A DNA stretch of 64,000 nt from Prochlorococcus sp. scB243_498I20. GTDB lineage: Bacteria > Cyanobacteriota > Cyanobacteriia > PCC-6307 > Cyanobiaceae. The position numbers and the translations under genes were made by a program. The stretch is taken from NCBI GenBank assembly GCA_000635015.1, contig JFMR01000047.1, forward strand, positions 1 to 64,000, written 5' to 3'. The notes under the pieces were generated by a model. That model saw only the letters and a list, made by a program, of their open reading frames with translations. It made no database searches and had not been told where the DNA came from. The stretch's first letter is position 1. Each line of letters opens with the position of its first letter. Positions 41,198 through 52,878 of the stretch are shown here, piece after piece.

Positions 41198-41282
41198 ATC
41201 ATTTAATAATAACTCCAAATTAGAAATTTTTTCAAATTAATAATTAATTCACTAAGGATTAATAATCTTAATCTATATTGAA

Positions 41283-42446
41283 CTACTTACCCATCCCAAG
41301 CTGCTGAGCTTTTTGATAAACCTTACCTTCTGTAAGAAGCGATGGTGCGATAACTATTTCAACATCATGCATTTCTTTAATATTTTTTGCTCCAAGAGTA
41401 CTCATTGAGGTTCTAATGGCTCCTAATAAATTATGTGTCCCATCATCAAGTAAGGCAGGGCCTTTAATTATTCTTTCTAAGGATCCTGTAGAACCAACTT
41501 CAATTCTTGTGCCCCTCGGCAATACTGGACTGGGAGTAGCCATACCCCAGTGAAATCCTTTACCTGGAGCGTTTGAGGCTTTAGCTATTGGGGATCCAAT
41601 CATTACAGCATCTGCTCCACATGCTAAACATTTACAGATATCTCCACCAGTAACAATTCCTCCATCACCAATAATAGGGATATAACGACCACTTTCTTTA
41701 AAGTAATCATTTCTTGCCGCACTACAATCAGCAATTGCAGTTGCTTGAGGAATTCCAATTCCCAATACTCCTCTTGATGTACATGCTGCTCCAGGTCCTA
41801 TCCCAACCATCAATCCTGCAACTCCTGCATCCATGAGAAGTTTTGCAACTTCGTAAGTAACACAATTGCCTGCTACAACTGGAATATTCATAGATTGACA
41901 GAGATCTTTAATATTTAAGGTTTCATTACCTTCCATACAAAGATGTTCAGTGGAAACAACTGTTCCTTGAAGAAAAAATAAATCTATTTTTGAATTATTA
42001 AGTGTTTCTTTAAACTTAATGGCAGCTTGAGGAGTTCCACTAAAAGCTGCTATACCTCCTCTTTCTTTTACCTCATTTATTCTTTGTACAATCAATCCCT
42101 CCTTGACCGGTTCACTGTAAATTTTTTGCATTAATGGAACAAATTCATTCTTCCCGACTGATGCTATTTGGTTCAATATTTCATCAGGGTTTTCATATCG
42201 TGTCTGTATGCCCTCCATATTAATAACTCCTAGGGAACCTAATTTTGTAAGCTCTACAGCCGTATTGACATCAACAACACTATCCATGGCACTAGCGACG
42301 ATCGGAACTTCTCTTTTAATATCACCTATTGACCAAGAAGGATCAGTCAGATCGTAATCAAGTGTTCTATTGCCTGGGACTAGAGCTATTTCATCAATGC
42401 CAAAAGCCCGTTTGACTCTTTTATTTAAACCAAGTTCAATATTCAC
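41283..42446 (-). CDS. guaB: IMP dehydrogenase family protein, short form
   Basis: A 387-residue (beta/alpha)8 enzyme of the IMPDH/GMP-reductase family, the step from IMP to XMP in guanine synthesis. The active-site cysteine is in 'GIGPGAACTSRGVLGIG'. It has no pair of CBS domains, which long IMPDHs (about 490 residues) carry; cyanobacterial GuaB-like proteins often lack them. A GMP-reductase role cannot be ruled out from sequence alone. The ATG is at 42444-42446. Confidence 0.85.
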   Translation of the reverse strand: MNIELGLNKRVKRAFGIDEIALVPGNRTLDYDLTDPSWSIGDIKREVPIVASAMDSVVDVNTAVELTKLGSLGVINMEGIQTRYENPDEILNQIASVGKNEFVPLMQKIYSEPVKEGLIVQRINEVKERGGIAAFSGTPQAAIKFKETLNNSKIDLFFLQGTVVSTEHLCMEGNETLNIKDLCQSMNIPVVAGNCVTYEVAKLLMDAGVAGLMVGIGPGAACTSRGVLGIGIPQATAIADCSAARNDYFKESGRYIPIIGDGGIVTGGDICKCLACGADAVMIGSPIAKASNAPGKGFHWGMATPSPVLPRGTRIEVGSTGSLERIIKGPALLDDGTHNLLGAIRTSMSTLGAKNIKEMHDVEIVIAPSLLTEGKVYQKAQQLGMGK

Positions 42447-42626
42447 GGTAGTTTTCTTTATATTCTGATTAAATTAACAACTAAAGGGGTATTAAGCCAA
42501 GGTTTATTCAAAAACAACAGGTTTTATTTTGATTTGTGTGTAAATGTGAGTATTTGGGAATTAAATAAATCTTTTTTTTTATTCATTGTGACAATCAACG
42601 ATTATTATTAAAGAAAGGATTTTTGT

Positions 42627-45224
42627 ATGTCTGATATTTTAGATTCCGACAACTCAGGATTAAGCGAAGATAACGACCGAATTATTCAGACTGACTTAAG
42701 AAATGAGATGTCTCGTTCATACCTTGAGTATGCAATGAGCGTTATAGTTGGTCGTGCTCTTCCAGATGCAAGAGATGGATTAAAACCTGTTCACAGAAGA
42801 ATTCTTTATGCAATGTATGAACTAGGTTTGACTAGCGGTAGACCATACAGAAAATGTGCAAGAGTTGTAGGAGAAGTACTTGGTAAATACCACCCTCATG
42901 GCGATACTGCTGTTTATGATGCTTTGGTTAGGATGGCCCAGGATTTCTCTATGAGGATGCCACTCATAGATGGCCATGGAAACTTTGGTTCTGTTGATAA
43001 CGACCCTCCTGCTGCAATGAGATATACAGAATCTCGTTTACAGTCTCTTACTGATGAAAGTTTATTAGAGGATATTGAATCTGAAACTGTAGATTTCGCC
43101 GATAATTTTGACGGCTCTCAGCAAGAGCCAACAGTTTTACCTGCTAGGATCCCTCAACTACTTCTAAATGGATCATCTGGAATAGCAGTAGGAATGGCAA
43201 CTAATATTCCACCTCATAACCTAGGGGAACTAATAAATGGTCTTAAATCAATAATCAAAAACCCTGCAATTGAAGATAGTGAACTTTTTGAAATAATTAA
43301 GGGTCCTGATTTTCCCACAGGTGGTCAAATCTTAGGCAGAGACGGTATTAGAGAAACTTTCAAAACAGGAAGGGGGTCAATAACCATGAGAGGGGTAGCA
43401 AATATTGAGCAAATTAAATCCACTGGTAGAGCAGAGAAAGATGCAGTAATAATTACAGAGCTTCCATTTCAAACCAATAAAGCGGCATTAATAGAGAGAA
43501 TTGCTGACTTGGTTAATGAAAAAAAATTAGAGGGTATTTCTGATATTAGAGATGAAAGTGATCGAGATGGGATGAGGATTGTTATTGAACTAAAAAGAGA
43601 TGCCTACCCACAAGTAGTTTTAAATAATTTATTTAAGTTAACACCTCTACAAAATAACTTTAGTGCAAATATCCTTGCTCTAGTAAAAGGAGAGCCCACA
43701 ACACTTTCACTCAGAAAAATGTTAGACGTTTTTCTAGACTTTAGGGTTGAGACAATAAGACGAAGAACAACATTTTTATTAAAAAAGGCAGAAGAAAGAG
43801 ATCATATTGTAAGGGGTCTTTTATTGGCCTTAGATGCTATGGATGAAATTATAAACCTAATAAGATCAGCGAAAGATTCAATATCAGCTCGAGAAAAATT
43901 ACAATACGACCATAAATTATCTTCCATACAGGCAGATGCAATTCTACAAATGCAGTTAAGAAGATTAACAGCACTTGAAGCAGATAAAATCAAAGGGGAA
44001 CATAATGACTTAACCCAAAAAATCAATTTATATCAACAAATATTAAATAGTAAAGAAAGAATTTTTGAAATTATTCTTGAAGAACTTAATAAAATCGATG
44101 AAAGATTCTCATCTCCTAGGAAAACAGAAATACTAGATTTAGGTGGCGGATTAGATGATATTGATCTCATAGCAAATGACAGATCCGTAGTTCTATTAAC
44201 TGAAGCAGGTTATTTAAAAAGAATGCCTGTTAATGATTTTGAATCTACCAGTCGTGGTTCAAGGGGTAAAGCTGGGACAAAAACCAAAGAAGATGATGAC
44301 GTGAAATTATTTATAAGCTGTAACGATCATGATACTCTCTTACTTTTCAGTGATAGGGGAGTAGCTTATGCTCTCCCAGCATATAGGGTTCCTATGAGTA
44401 GCAGAACAGCAAAAGGTACTCCATCAGTTCAACTTCTCCCAATTCCAAGAGAAGAAAAAATCACCTCACTAGTTGCTGTGGATTCTTTTGTTGATGATCA
44501 CTATTTATTGATGCTAACCAAAACTGGCTATATAAAAAGAACTGCACTTTCTGCTTTCTCAAAGATTCGCTCAAATGGACTAATAGCAATTAATCTTGAG
44601 GATGGAGATGCCCTAACCTGGGTCAGATTATCAAAAGAAGGTGATAGTGTTTTAATTGGATCTAAAACAGGAATGGCGATTCATTTCAGACTAGATATCA
44701 ATGAATTAAGACCACTTGGTAGAACAGCAAGAGGGGTTAAATCAATGAACTTGAGAGAAGGCGACAATCTAGTTTCTATGGATGTTATAACATCTAATCT
44801 AGTTGATCAATTGGCTAAAGTTGAGGATCTTGCAGAAGATCTTGATGATAATGTTGAGGAAAACTCTACAAATGGTCCATGGGTATTAATAGCCAGTGCA
44901 TTTGGACTAGGGAAGAGAGTACCTGTGGCTCAGTTTAGATTACAAAAAAGAGCAGGCATGGGTTTGAGAGCAATAAAATTTAGAATTAAAGATGATCAGC
45001 TAGTTTGTTTGAAGGTACTTGGCGAGGGAGAAGAATTACTACTTGTGACCGAAAAAGGAGTAATAGTAAGAACAAACGCAGATAAAATCTCTCAGCAATC
45101 CAGGGCAGCTACAGGAGTAAAATTACAAAGATTAGATGACGGTGATCATTTATCTGAAGTGGTATTGGTACCTCGTGAACAGATAGAGGAAAAAGACCAA
45201 CCTAGCTCAGTTGAACCAAATTAA
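42627..45224 (+). CDS. gyrA: DNA gyrase subunit A
   Basis: An 865-residue type IIA topoisomerase subunit that breaks and rejoins DNA to add negative supercoils with GyrB. The catalytic Tyr133 is in [10 protein letters not shown], the quinolone region [17 protein letters not shown] spans about residues 89-105, and the C-terminal pinwheel includes the GyrA-box-like '[12 protein letters not shown]'. An acidic-Asn stretch ([15 protein letters not shown]) interrupts the C-terminal domain. ATG follows AAAGGA. Confidence 0.97.
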   Translation: MSDILDSDNSGLSEDNDRIIQTDLRNEMSRSYLEYAMSVIVGRALPDARDGLKPVHRRILYAMYELGLTSGRPYRKCARVVGEVLGKYHPHGDTAVYDALVRMAQDFSMRMPLIDGHGNFGSVDNDPPAAMRYTESRLQSLTDESLLEDIESETVDFADNFDGSQQEPTVLPARIPQLLLNGSSGIAVGMATNIPPHNLGELINGLKSIIKNPAIEDSELFEIIKGPDFPTGGQILGRDGIRETFKTGRGSITMRGVANIEQIKSTGRAEKDAVIITELPFQTNKAALIERIADLVNEKKLEGISDIRDESDRDGMRIVIELKRDAYPQVVLNNLFKLTPLQNNFSANILALVKGEPTTLSLRKMLDVFLDFRVETIRRRTTFLLKKAEERDHIVRGLLLALDAMDEIINLIRSAKDSISAREKLQYDHKLSSIQADAILQMQLRRLTALEADKIKGEHNDLTQKINLYQQILNSKERIFEIILEELNKIDERFSSPRKTEILDLGGGLDDIDLIANDRSVVLLTEAGYLKRMPVNDFESTSRGSRGKAGTKTKEDDDVKLFISCNDHDTLLLFSDRGVAYALPAYRVPMSSRTAKGTPSVQLLPIPREEKITSLVAVDSFVDDHYLLMLTKTGYIKRTALSAFSKIRSNGLIAINLEDGDALTWVRLSKEGDSVLIGSKTGMAIHFRLDINELRPLGRTARGVKSMNLREGDNLVSMDVITSNLVDQLAKVEDLAEDLDDNVEENSTNGPWVLIASAFGLGKRVPVAQFRLQKRAGMGLRAIKFRIKDDQLVCLKVLGEGEELLLVTEKGVIVRTNADKISQQSRAATGVKLQRLDDGDHLSEVVLVPREQIEEKDQPSSVEPN

Positions 45225-45248
45225 AAGCCTTATGGTTAGCTAAATAAT

Positions 45249-46460
45249 ATGGAAATACTTGATATTTTAATTTTAGGTTCAGGTCCTGCAGCATTATGTT
45301 TAGCTTCAGAATTAGCCAAGCAGGATCTAAATATAAAGGGAATATCAACAAAATCTCCAAATGAAAAATGGGAGAATACATATGGTATCTGGGCATCTGA
45401 ATTAGAAGAATTAGGGTTAGAGTCCTTGTTATCTCACCGATGGTGTAAAACAGTTAGTTTTTTTGGAGATGGGGAAAATAAAAAAGGTGATACTCCTACA
45501 AAACATAACTACGATTATGGTTTAATAAATCAAGAAGCCTTTCAAAATGAGCTTTTAAAAAAATGTAAAGGGATTGAATGGTTGAATGAAACAGCAAAAG
45601 ACATTAAAGAAAAAAATAAACTATCTGAAGTAATTTGTTTTTCAGGTCTCAAAATAAAGGCGAGATTAGTTATTGACGCAAGTGGTCATAAAAGTAATTT
45701 TATAAAAAGACCATTTCAAAATGAAATCGCTCAACAAGCTGCTTACGGAATTGTAGGTAAATTTTCATCACCACCTGTTAATAAAGAACAATTTGTTCTA
45801 ATGGATTTTCGTCCGAATCATTTAAACAATGAAGAAAAGTTATCATCTCCTTCCTTTCTTTATGCAATGGATCTTGGTAACGAGACTTTTTTTGTTGAAG
45901 AAACTTCATTAGCTAGTTATCCTGCATTATCCCAAGAAAATCTCAAAAAAAGACTTTATAAAAGACTTAATAGTAAAGGTATTGAGGTAAGTGAAATTTT
46001 TCATGAAGAAAATTGCCTTTTCCCTATGAATTTACCCCTCCCATTTAAAAAACAATTTGTACTTGGTTTCGGAGGGGCTGCAAGTATGGTTCATCCTGCA
46101 TCAGGATACATGGTTGGATCCCTATTAAGAAGGGCTCCACTCCTTGCGCAAAAATTGGCAGTCTTTTTAAAAGAACCTCATCTAAGTTCGCTAGAGTTAG
46201 CTTCAAAAGGTTGGGAAATCCTTTGGCCCTACGAGTTAACACAAAGGCATAAACTTTACCAATACGGTCTAAGAAGATTGATGAGTTTTGACGAAAGTAG
46301 ATTAAGAAGCTTTTTCTCAAATTTCTTTAGATTATCAACAAATGAATGGGTAGGTTTTCTAACTAATACACTTCCACTTCCAAAACTAATTTACGTGATG
46401 AGTAAGATGTTTATAAATTCACCTCTAAAAGTAAAACTAGGAATGCTTAAGTTAAATTAG
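45249..46460 (+). CDS. crtL: lycopene cyclase (CrtL type)
   Basis: A 403-residue flavoprotein of the lycopene cyclase family. The dinucleotide-binding motif LILGSGPAALCLASELA is at residues 7-23, and the family blocks 'NTYGIWASELEELG' and 'FGGAASMVHPASGYMVGSLLRRAP' follow. It forms beta- or epsilon-rings on lycopene. Prochlorococcus has two such enzymes; I take this as the beta type from its place beside gyrA, with moderate confidence in that detail. Gene starts 24 bp after gyrA. Confidence 0.88.
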   Translation: MEILDILILGSGPAALCLASELAKQDLNIKGISTKSPNEKWENTYGIWASELEELGLESLLSHRWCKTVSFFGDGENKKGDTPTKHNYDYGLINQEAFQNELLKKCKGIEWLNETAKDIKEKNKLSEVICFSGLKIKARLVIDASGHKSNFIKRPFQNEIAQQAAYGIVGKFSSPPVNKEQFVLMDFRPNHLNNEEKLSSPSFLYAMDLGNETFFVEETSLASYPALSQENLKKRLYKRLNSKGIEVSEIFHEENCLFPMNLPLPFKKQFVLGFGGAASMVHPASGYMVGSLLRRAPLLAQKLAVFLKEPHLSSLELASKGWEILWPYELTQRHKLYQYGLRRLMSFDESRLRSFFSNFFRLSTNEWVGFLTNTLPLPKLIYVMSKMFINSPLKVKLGMLKLN

Positions 46461-46465
46461 TATTT

Positions 46466-48049
46466 TTATTTTCGCCAATCATCAATATTAATATCTGGGA
46501 AGACTTTATCCTCTTCCTCAATATCTTCAAGAAACTTTAAATTAATATTATAATTATTTTTTATCATTTTAACCAATTTCCAGAACCTGAATAAGTGTCT
46601 TTCTATTCTCTCTTTAGCGAGCTCAGTAGTGGTTCCAGCTCTTAGAATAAAACTCCAATCAGATGACTCAGAAAGAAGTAGTTCTCTTGCAGCTTGCTTG
46701 AAGAGTCTTAGAGATAAATCATTATTAAAATTCTCCAAGCACAAATCTACAAATGTTGAGCCTGCCTTTGTGATTTCTGGAACAATCCATGCATTTGCAT
46801 CATTAATCCAGTAATTATGGTAACCACCTTGCCCCCAGCTTGATGGCGATGGATCACAAATCTGAAGATTTGGTTTTTGCATTAAGAATTCTTTTAAGTT
46901 TGTAAGCCTAATCGAATATTTACTAGATTTCTTTAGTATATTTTCAATAAAAAAAGGTCCCTCATACCACCAATGACCAAATAACTCTGCATCAAATGGA
47001 GCAACCAATAAAGGCTTAAAGGAGGAGGATAAAGTTAATTTTTCTAGTTGTCTGGATCTCTCTAATAGATATGCATCAGCATGTTCTGCTGCCTTATTCT
47101 TTGCTTCATTTTCAAGGTAAAACTCTTTTTCCCCTAAAGAAATATTTTCATCTGTAATCTTATGAAACTTTAAACCCAAAGGTCTTTTTGTTGAAATACC
47201 CTTCTTTTGTAGCTTTGAGAGAGGTAATTCCCACCCCAAATCTTTATGAAATTCCCTATAGACTTTATCGCCAGGGAACCCATCCTTAGCAGACCAAACG
47301 GGCAAGGTTGACTCACTATCTCTTCCAAAAAATGCCACTCCTTTTTTCGAGCATATTGGAGCATATACACCATACCTAGGCCTTGGAGTGGAGTTTAGAA
47401 TCCCGTGTCCGTCTAAGATTGTATATCTAATTCCAGAATTAAATAGTACTTCATCTAAACCCTCAAAATAGGCGCATTCAGGTAACCAAATACCTAAAGG
47501 CTTTGTTTCAAAAATATTTTCATGGCTCCTAATAGCTGTATTGATTTGTCCTTTTACAGTTTCAGGATTCTCCCTTAAAATTGGCAGATACCCGTGAGTA
47601 GCAGCACAAGTAAGAATATCCAAATTTCCAGATTTATTTAATACCCTAAACTTCTCAATTAAATTTCCAGAACATTTTTTCCAGTATAAGTATTTATCAT
47701 TAAGATTATTAATTAAAAATGCAGAGGCATTTTTTTCTTCTGGTGGTAGTTCGTTGAGGAAATCATTCCTTGTTTTAATCCAGTTTGGGAAAGTTTCTTG
47801 AATTTGTTTATTTTTTAGAAGTGATAATAATGTTGGAGACAAACTAATTGTAAGTTTTGTATTTTCAGGATTTTCATTTTTGGAAGATTCTATTGATTGA
47901 AGTAGTGGTATATAACATTCCAGAATCGCCTGAAATAACCAATCCTCTTCTAAGGAGTTTTTTTCATTTTTTCTAACATAAGGTAAATGAGCATGTAAAA
48001 CTATCGCTAACTGACCTAAAACATTTTTTTGGGAGTATCGCCCATTCAT
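46466..48049 (-). CDS. GH57 glycoside hydrolase (1,4-alpha-glucan branching type)
   Basis: A 527-residue protein of glycoside hydrolase family 57 with a DUF1957-type C-terminal part. 'LAIVLHAHLPYVRK' at the N-terminus, 'GIWLPECAYFEGLDEVL' (catalytic Glu) and 'FDAELFGHWWYEGPFF' (catalytic Asp) are typical. GH57 members of this kind are glycogen branching enzymes or amylases. It would act on cytoplasmic glycogen. The gene converges with crtL (5 bp between stops). Confidence 0.9.
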   Translation of the reverse strand: MNGRYSQKNVLGQLAIVLHAHLPYVRKNEKNSLEEDWLFQAILECYIPLLQSIESSKNENPENTKLTISLSPTLLSLLKNKQIQETFPNWIKTRNDFLNELPPEEKNASAFLINNLNDKYLYWKKCSGNLIEKFRVLNKSGNLDILTCAATHGYLPILRENPETVKGQINTAIRSHENIFETKPLGIWLPECAYFEGLDEVLFNSGIRYTILDGHGILNSTPRPRYGVYAPICSKKGVAFFGRDSESTLPVWSAKDGFPGDKVYREFHKDLGWELPLSKLQKKGISTKRPLGLKFHKITDENISLGEKEFYLENEAKNKAAEHADAYLLERSRQLEKLTLSSSFKPLLVAPFDAELFGHWWYEGPFFIENILKKSSKYSIRLTNLKEFLMQKPNLQICDPSPSSWGQGGYHNYWINDANAWIVPEITKAGSTFVDLCLENFNNDLSLRLFKQAARELLLSESSDWSFILRAGTTTELAKERIERHLFRFWKLVKMIKNNYNINLKFLEDIEEEDKVFPDINIDDWRK

Positions 48050-48274
48050 ACTTTTTATAATTTATGCCTGAAATTCTATAAAAAATCAAAATTAAGCTTT
48101 TATAAAAGGAAACTTTGATCTTAAAAGAATACTTTAATAATTTAAGTATTTCATTTTTTTCCTCAGAATTTTAACCAATATTGTTTAAGTTATAAAATTA
48201 CAGCAGATTTTAATTGAACTAAAGCTAGTCAAATTTTTTTAATTAGCTTATTATGAGTCAAGGTAATCCTACTA

Positions 48275-49903
48275 ATGACAAAAGATCCTGGAAGAATTTT
48301 GATATTTGATACAACTCTTCGAGATGGAGAGCAGTCGCCTGGTGCCAGTTTGAATCTTGAAGAAAAACTTGCTATCGCTCATCAATTAGCAAGACTAGGT
48401 GTGGATGTTATTGAGGCTGGATTCCCTTTCGCAAGTCCAGGAGATTTTAAAGCTGTTAATAAAATTGCCAATGCTGTAGGGAAAGAAAATGGTCCCATAA
48501 TATGTGGTTTAGCTAGAGCCTCTCAAGGAGATATAAAAGCCTGTTACGAAGCAGTAAGTCCAGCTCCCAGAAAAAGAATACATACTTTTATTGCGACAAG
48601 CGATATTCATCTTAAACATAAACTTAAAAAATCCAGAAAAGACGTTCTTCAAATAGTTCCAGAAATGGTTAACTATGCAAAATCGTTGGTAGATGATATC
48701 GAGTTTTCTTGTGAAGATGCCTCAAGGAGTGATCCTGATTTTTTATACGAAGTGATACAACTAGCAATTTCTGCAGGAGCGACAACAATAAATATTCCTG
48801 ATACTGTTGGATTTACAACTCCTAGTGAATTTGGGAAACTAATTGCTGATATAAATAAAAATGTATCAAATATTGATGAAGCAGTAATCTCGGTTCATGG
48901 TCATAATGATTTAGGTTTAGCAGTAGCCAATTTTCTAGAGGCAGTAAAAAATGGAGCAAGACAACTAGAATGTACGATTAATGGAATTGGGGAAAGAGCA
49001 GGGAATGCCTCGCTAGAGGAATTAGTAATGGCACTACATGTTAGGAAAAGTTTTTTTAATAGTTTTTTCAAAAGAAATCCAGATTCACCAACTCCTCTTA
49101 CGGCTATAAGAACAGAAGAAATAACAAAAACCTCTAGACTTGTTTCCAACCTAACTGGAATGACAGTGCAGCCTAATAAAGCAATTGTGGGCGCCAACGC
49201 TTTTGCACATGAGTCAGGCATTCATCAGGATGGGGTTTTAAAAAATAGACTAACTTATGAAATTATCGATGCAAAAACTGTTGGGTTGAGTGACAACAAA
49301 ATATCTTTGGGGAAACTTAGTGGAAGAAGTGCTGTAAGAGCAAGATTAGAAGAGATGGGATATGACTTGAGCCGAGAAGATTTAAATGATGCTTTTGCTC
49401 GTTTCAAGGATTTAGCTGACAGAAAAAGGGAAATTACTGATCGAGATTTAGAAGCAATCGTTAGTGAACAGGTGCAACTCCCAGAAGCTAAATTTCAATT
49501 AAGTCTCGTACAAGTAAGTTGCGGTAACGCATCTAAACCTACTGCAACCATTTCGCTTCTAAACACGGAAGATAATACTGAGGATACTGCAGTATCAATA
49601 GGGACTGGACCCGTTGATGCTGTATGTGAAGCTTTAAATAAATTAGCTAAAGTTCCTAATGAATTAATTGAATTTTCTGTCAAGTCGGTAACAGAAGGAA
49701 TTGATGCATTAGGCGAAGTAACAATAAGAATAAGAAGAGATAATAAAATATATTCTGGTCATTCTGCAGATACAGATGTTGTAGTTGCTGCAGCGAATGC
49801 ATACGTAAATGCTTTAAATAGGCTTGTCTTTTCTGAGAAAAAAAATTCAATTCACCCACAATTTGATAATTTAGAAAATTCGGATAGTACAATTTCTATC
49901 TAA
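48275..49903 (+). CDS. leuA: 2-isopropylmalate synthase
   Basis: A 542-residue enzyme that condenses acetyl-CoA and 2-ketoisovalerate, the first step of leucine synthesis. The TIM barrel has '[21 protein letters not shown]' and '[19 protein letters not shown]', with the metal site in the last. From about residue 390 a C-terminal LeuA regulatory domain allows leucine feedback. Length normal. Confidence 0.97.
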   Translation: MTKDPGRILIFDTTLRDGEQSPGASLNLEEKLAIAHQLARLGVDVIEAGFPFASPGDFKAVNKIANAVGKENGPIICGLARASQGDIKACYEAVSPAPRKRIHTFIATSDIHLKHKLKKSRKDVLQIVPEMVNYAKSLVDDIEFSCEDASRSDPDFLYEVIQLAISAGATTINIPDTVGFTTPSEFGKLIADINKNVSNIDEAVISVHGHNDLGLAVANFLEAVKNGARQLECTINGIGERAGNASLEELVMALHVRKSFFNSFFKRNPDSPTPLTAIRTEEITKTSRLVSNLTGMTVQPNKAIVGANAFAHESGIHQDGVLKNRLTYEIIDAKTVGLSDNKISLGKLSGRSAVRARLEEMGYDLSREDLNDAFARFKDLADRKREITDRDLEAIVSEQVQLPEAKFQLSLVQVSCGNASKPTATISLLNTEDNTEDTAVSIGTGPVDAVCEALNKLAKVPNELIEFSVKSVTEGIDALGEVTIRIRRDNKIYSGHSADTDVVVAAANAYVNALNRLVFSEKKNSIHPQFDNLENSDSTISI

Positions 49904-49983
49904 TCGAGCAAATTAAATTCTTTTAGGAATATTAAGTAGCATTAAAAATTGTCACTCAATATTGTAAATTAATCTAATGTTTA

Positions 49984-50388
49984 ATGCTGTTAATAATGAG
50001 AGAAAGGGTAATAGGATATTGGGCGCTTTCATGGGTTGGGTTAATCAGCAATATAATTGCACTTCCAATAATCGCATTAATAATTAGTTATGGTCCTCCA
50101 CTAAAAGTTGCTAATATAACGCTTGCCATTAGTCTTGGATGGCCTGCTGCGATAGTTGGCATAGTTTCTTCAGCAGCTCTTCTAGCAGAAAGAAAATGGG
50201 GCGTAACTTTAACTTTAGTATCTCTATCAATGGTGATTTCTGGGACGGGACCTTATTCAATGGTGAGACTCATAACTCTTAAAGACATTTTTGGAATTGG
50301 TGGGTTTACTCTTTTAACAACATTATTAAGTACATTAGCTCTTATATATTGGTGTAATCCAAAACATCGAAGAAGTATAAGGCTATAA
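49984..50388 (+). CDS. four-span membrane protein of unknown function
   Basis: A 134-residue protein with four spans at about residues 10-36, 42-66, 73-95 and 99-124. The short loops carry Pro-Pro and Lys/Arg. ATGs at 49984 and 49996 are both open. It converges with the HD-domain gene, with 9 bp between stops. No family recognised. Confidence 0.6.
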   Translation: MLLIMRERVIGYWALSWVGLISNIIALPIIALIISYGPPLKVANITLAISLGWPAAIVGIVSSAALLAERKWGVTLTLVSLSMVISGTGPYSMVRLITLKDIFGIGGFTLLTTLLSTLALIYWCNPKHRRSIRL

Positions 50389-50397
50389 AATTAAAAA

Positions 50398-51870
50398 TCA
50401 AGAAAAAGTATTATTCTTGCTAGTTGGATACTGAATTCTTCTATGTCTAATTCTTTTCCAAACATTTAAGAATGCTCTTTTTATAAGAAAAATTTCTCCA
50501 TGTGATAAATTACTATCATTTAATTGCCCATCTTTTTGACGCGAATAGATAATATTAGATATTGTTTCCAAAGCTTCTTTATCAGATGCATTTATATTCA
50601 TAGCTCTTAGTGCTGCTTCACATCCATCTGCAAGCATTAAAATAGCTGTTTCTTTTGACTGGGGAATAGGGCCCTTATATCTAAAATAAAATTCATTAAT
50701 GTCGAGATTTTTTTCTTTAGCTTTTTGGAAAAAATATCCCATTTTTAGGGTACCTTGATGTTCAGGGATAAAATTAGCTATCAACTTAGGTAGTCTATTT
50801 TTTCTTGCAAATTTCAATCCTTCATCTACGTGTGCCTGTAATACTTCTGCACTTTTAATCGGATCATCTAATTCGTCATGCGGATTTCTTAAACCATCCT
50901 GATTTTCAATAAACCAATTAGGTGCATGTAATTTACCAACATCATGATATAAGGCTCCAGTTTTAATAAGATCAATATCCCCACCAATCATTCTTGTTGC
51001 TTCCTCTGCTAAACCACATATAAGTAAGGTATGTTCAAAAGTACCTGGAGCTTCAAGAGACAATCTTCTAATTAAAGGTTTCTCCTTATCAGCTAATTCG
51101 AGTAATCTTGCTTTAGTTAATAATCCGAATATCGATTCAAAAATTGGAATAAATAAAATAGTAAAAAGCATTACTATTGCCAATAGGAAGGAATCAGAAA
51201 ATATATCCCCATTAACTAAAACAAAATCTTGGTTATTAATAAGAGTTATTTTATCTTTACCTATCAATATCCATTGACTCAAGAACGATCCTATGGGGAC
51301 AAAAATTGATAGTTGAAGTAACTGAGCTCTACTTCTTATTCTTCCTCCAAGTATAGATACTACTGAAGAGCAAACTAATAAAATAAAAAATAAATTATTA
51401 TTTATAGCAACTGCTGGGTCTGGCCAACTTAAGCTTGCTATTGATACCCAAGCTAAAGCTGTTATGGTTCCCATTCCTTGGGATATTATTAATGCTGGTG
51501 GGATAATAATAGATAATGGACTTATTGTTGAAGCTAAGGCTAATTTCGTAGCTTGTGCTGCTAAAAGAAGAGTAATGATCAAGAAGATTTGTCTTGAAGA
51601 AATTGTAGGATTCTCTTTTTTTGCAATTAATATCAAAATTCCGGAACCAATGAGTATTTCAGTAAAGGTCAAAAGCCATGAAAAAATATCTGCGACATTT
51701 AAAGGCGAGATAAGAAGTAGTTTATAGGAAGAAATTATTGAAATTAAGATACACACTAAAAAAATTATGAGATTATCTATCCTTGAAATCTTAATTGGTT
51801 GTTTTAGTGGAACTTGACTTCGCTTCCACAGATAAAACAATTTCTTTAAGGTAGTTGTGATGTTTTGCAC
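50398..51870 (-). CDS. PgpH-like 7TM-HD phosphodiesterase
   Basis: A 490-residue protein with a short cytoplasmic N-terminus, about seven spans (residues 33-250) and a cytoplasmic HD domain. His280 (in GTFEHTLLICG) and the HD pair (309-310, in LYHDVGK) are metal ligands. This is the layout of PgpH c-di-AMP phosphodiesterases. The large extracellular 7TMR-HDED domain that Firmicute PgpH has before the spans is absent. Role in c-di-AMP breakdown is likely by family. Confidence 0.82.
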   Translation of the reverse strand: MQNITTTLKKLFYLWKRSQVPLKQPIKISRIDNLIIFLVCILISIISSYKLLLISPLNVADIFSWLLTFTEILIGSGILILIAKKENPTISSRQIFLIITLLLAAQATKLALASTISPLSIIIPPALIISQGMGTITALAWVSIASLSWPDPAVAINNNLFFILLVCSSVVSILGGRIRSRAQLLQLSIFVPIGSFLSQWILIGKDKITLINNQDFVLVNGDIFSDSFLLAIVMLFTILFIPIFESIFGLLTKARLLELADKEKPLIRRLSLEAPGTFEHTLLICGLAEEATRMIGGDIDLIKTGALYHDVGKLHAPNWFIENQDGLRNPHDELDDPIKSAEVLQAHVDEGLKFARKNRLPKLIANFIPEHQGTLKMGYFFQKAKEKNLDINEFYFRYKGPIPQSKETAILMLADGCEAALRAMNINASDKEALETISNIIYSRQKDGQLNDSNLSHGEIFLIKRAFLNVWKRIRHRRIQYPTSKNNTFS

Positions 51871-51944
51871 AGAATATAAATAAATCTATTTGAATAATTT
51901 AAAATTATAGGCATGCTAGGTGTAAAAAGGAGATGTTTTTCTAA

Positions 51945-52841
51945 ATGTCATTAAAATTAGACGGTAAAAAATTATCTCTTGAAATTGAAGAAAGGTTAAA
52001 TGACTATATCTCTAGTAATAAAAAATTTGCAAAAAGAGCTCCCGGTCTAGCTGTAATAAGAATAGGTGATGACCCTGCAAGTGGTGTTTACGTTAATAAC
52101 AAGGAGAAAGCATGCTCAAGGATTGGGATAAAGAGCTTTATCTTTCATCTAAGAGATAGTGTAGAGCAACAAGAAGTTGAACAATTAATAATCAAACTTA
52201 ATTCTGATAAAGATATTGATGGCATGTTGCTACAACTTCCTATCCCAAAAAAGTTTGATGAGCAAAAACTTATCAGCCATATTAATCCAAGCAAAGATGT
52301 AGATGGATTAAATGAAATAAACATCGGCAAATTAGTGAAAAATGAGCCTGCGATGAGATCATGTACACCAGCAGGAATTATTAATTTATTGAGATCCCAA
52401 AATATACCAATTGAAGGTAAGAAAATTGTTGTTATTGGAAGAAGTTTGCTTGTTGGAAAACCCCTATCACTTATGTTGTTGAATCTAAATGGCACTGTAA
52501 CAATGACTCATTCAAAAACGTTGAATTTGAATAAAGTCTGTAGAGAAGCTGATATCCTAATTGCGGCTGCAGGAAAACCCAATCTTATAGATTCGAGTTT
52601 TGTCAAAGAAGGCGCAGTAATTATTGATGTTGGAATACATAGATTAAAAAGTTCCGATAAAAATCAAACCAGATTATGTGGCGATGTATTATTAGAAGAT
52701 GTCATTTCTAAAGTATTTGCTTACACACCTGTGCCAGGAGGTGTTGGGCCAATGACAGTAACAATGTTACTTGTAAATACTATTTTTAGCTGGCAAAAAC
52801 AATTTGGTTTATCATCAACTCTTAATGACCTTTTGCCATAA
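51945..52841 (+). CDS. folD: FolD bifunctional methylene-THF dehydrogenase/cyclohydrolase
   Basis: A 298-residue enzyme that interconverts 5,10-methylene- and 10-formyl-THF using NADP. '[24 protein letters not shown]' holds the catalytic Lys, and '[12 protein letters not shown]', '[19 protein letters not shown]' and '[15 protein letters not shown]' are the family blocks. An AAAGGAGAT (51925-51935) before the ATG is a good ribosome binding site. First gene of a + strand run with crtE and the PAP2-like gene. Confidence 0.96.
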   Translation: MSLKLDGKKLSLEIEERLNDYISSNKKFAKRAPGLAVIRIGDDPASGVYVNNKEKACSRIGIKSFIFHLRDSVEQQEVEQLIIKLNSDKDIDGMLLQLPIPKKFDEQKLISHINPSKDVDGLNEINIGKLVKNEPAMRSCTPAGIINLLRSQNIPIEGKKIVVIGRSLLVGKPLSLMLLNLNGTVTMTHSKTLNLNKVCREADILIAAAGKPNLIDSSFVKEGAVIIDVGIHRLKSSDKNQTRLCGDVLLEDVISKVFAYTPVPGGVGPMTVTMLLVNTIFSWQKQFGLSSTLNDLLP

Positions 52842-52878
52842 ACTCCAAGATGAAAAATTTTTCTACTAAAGGTATAAA

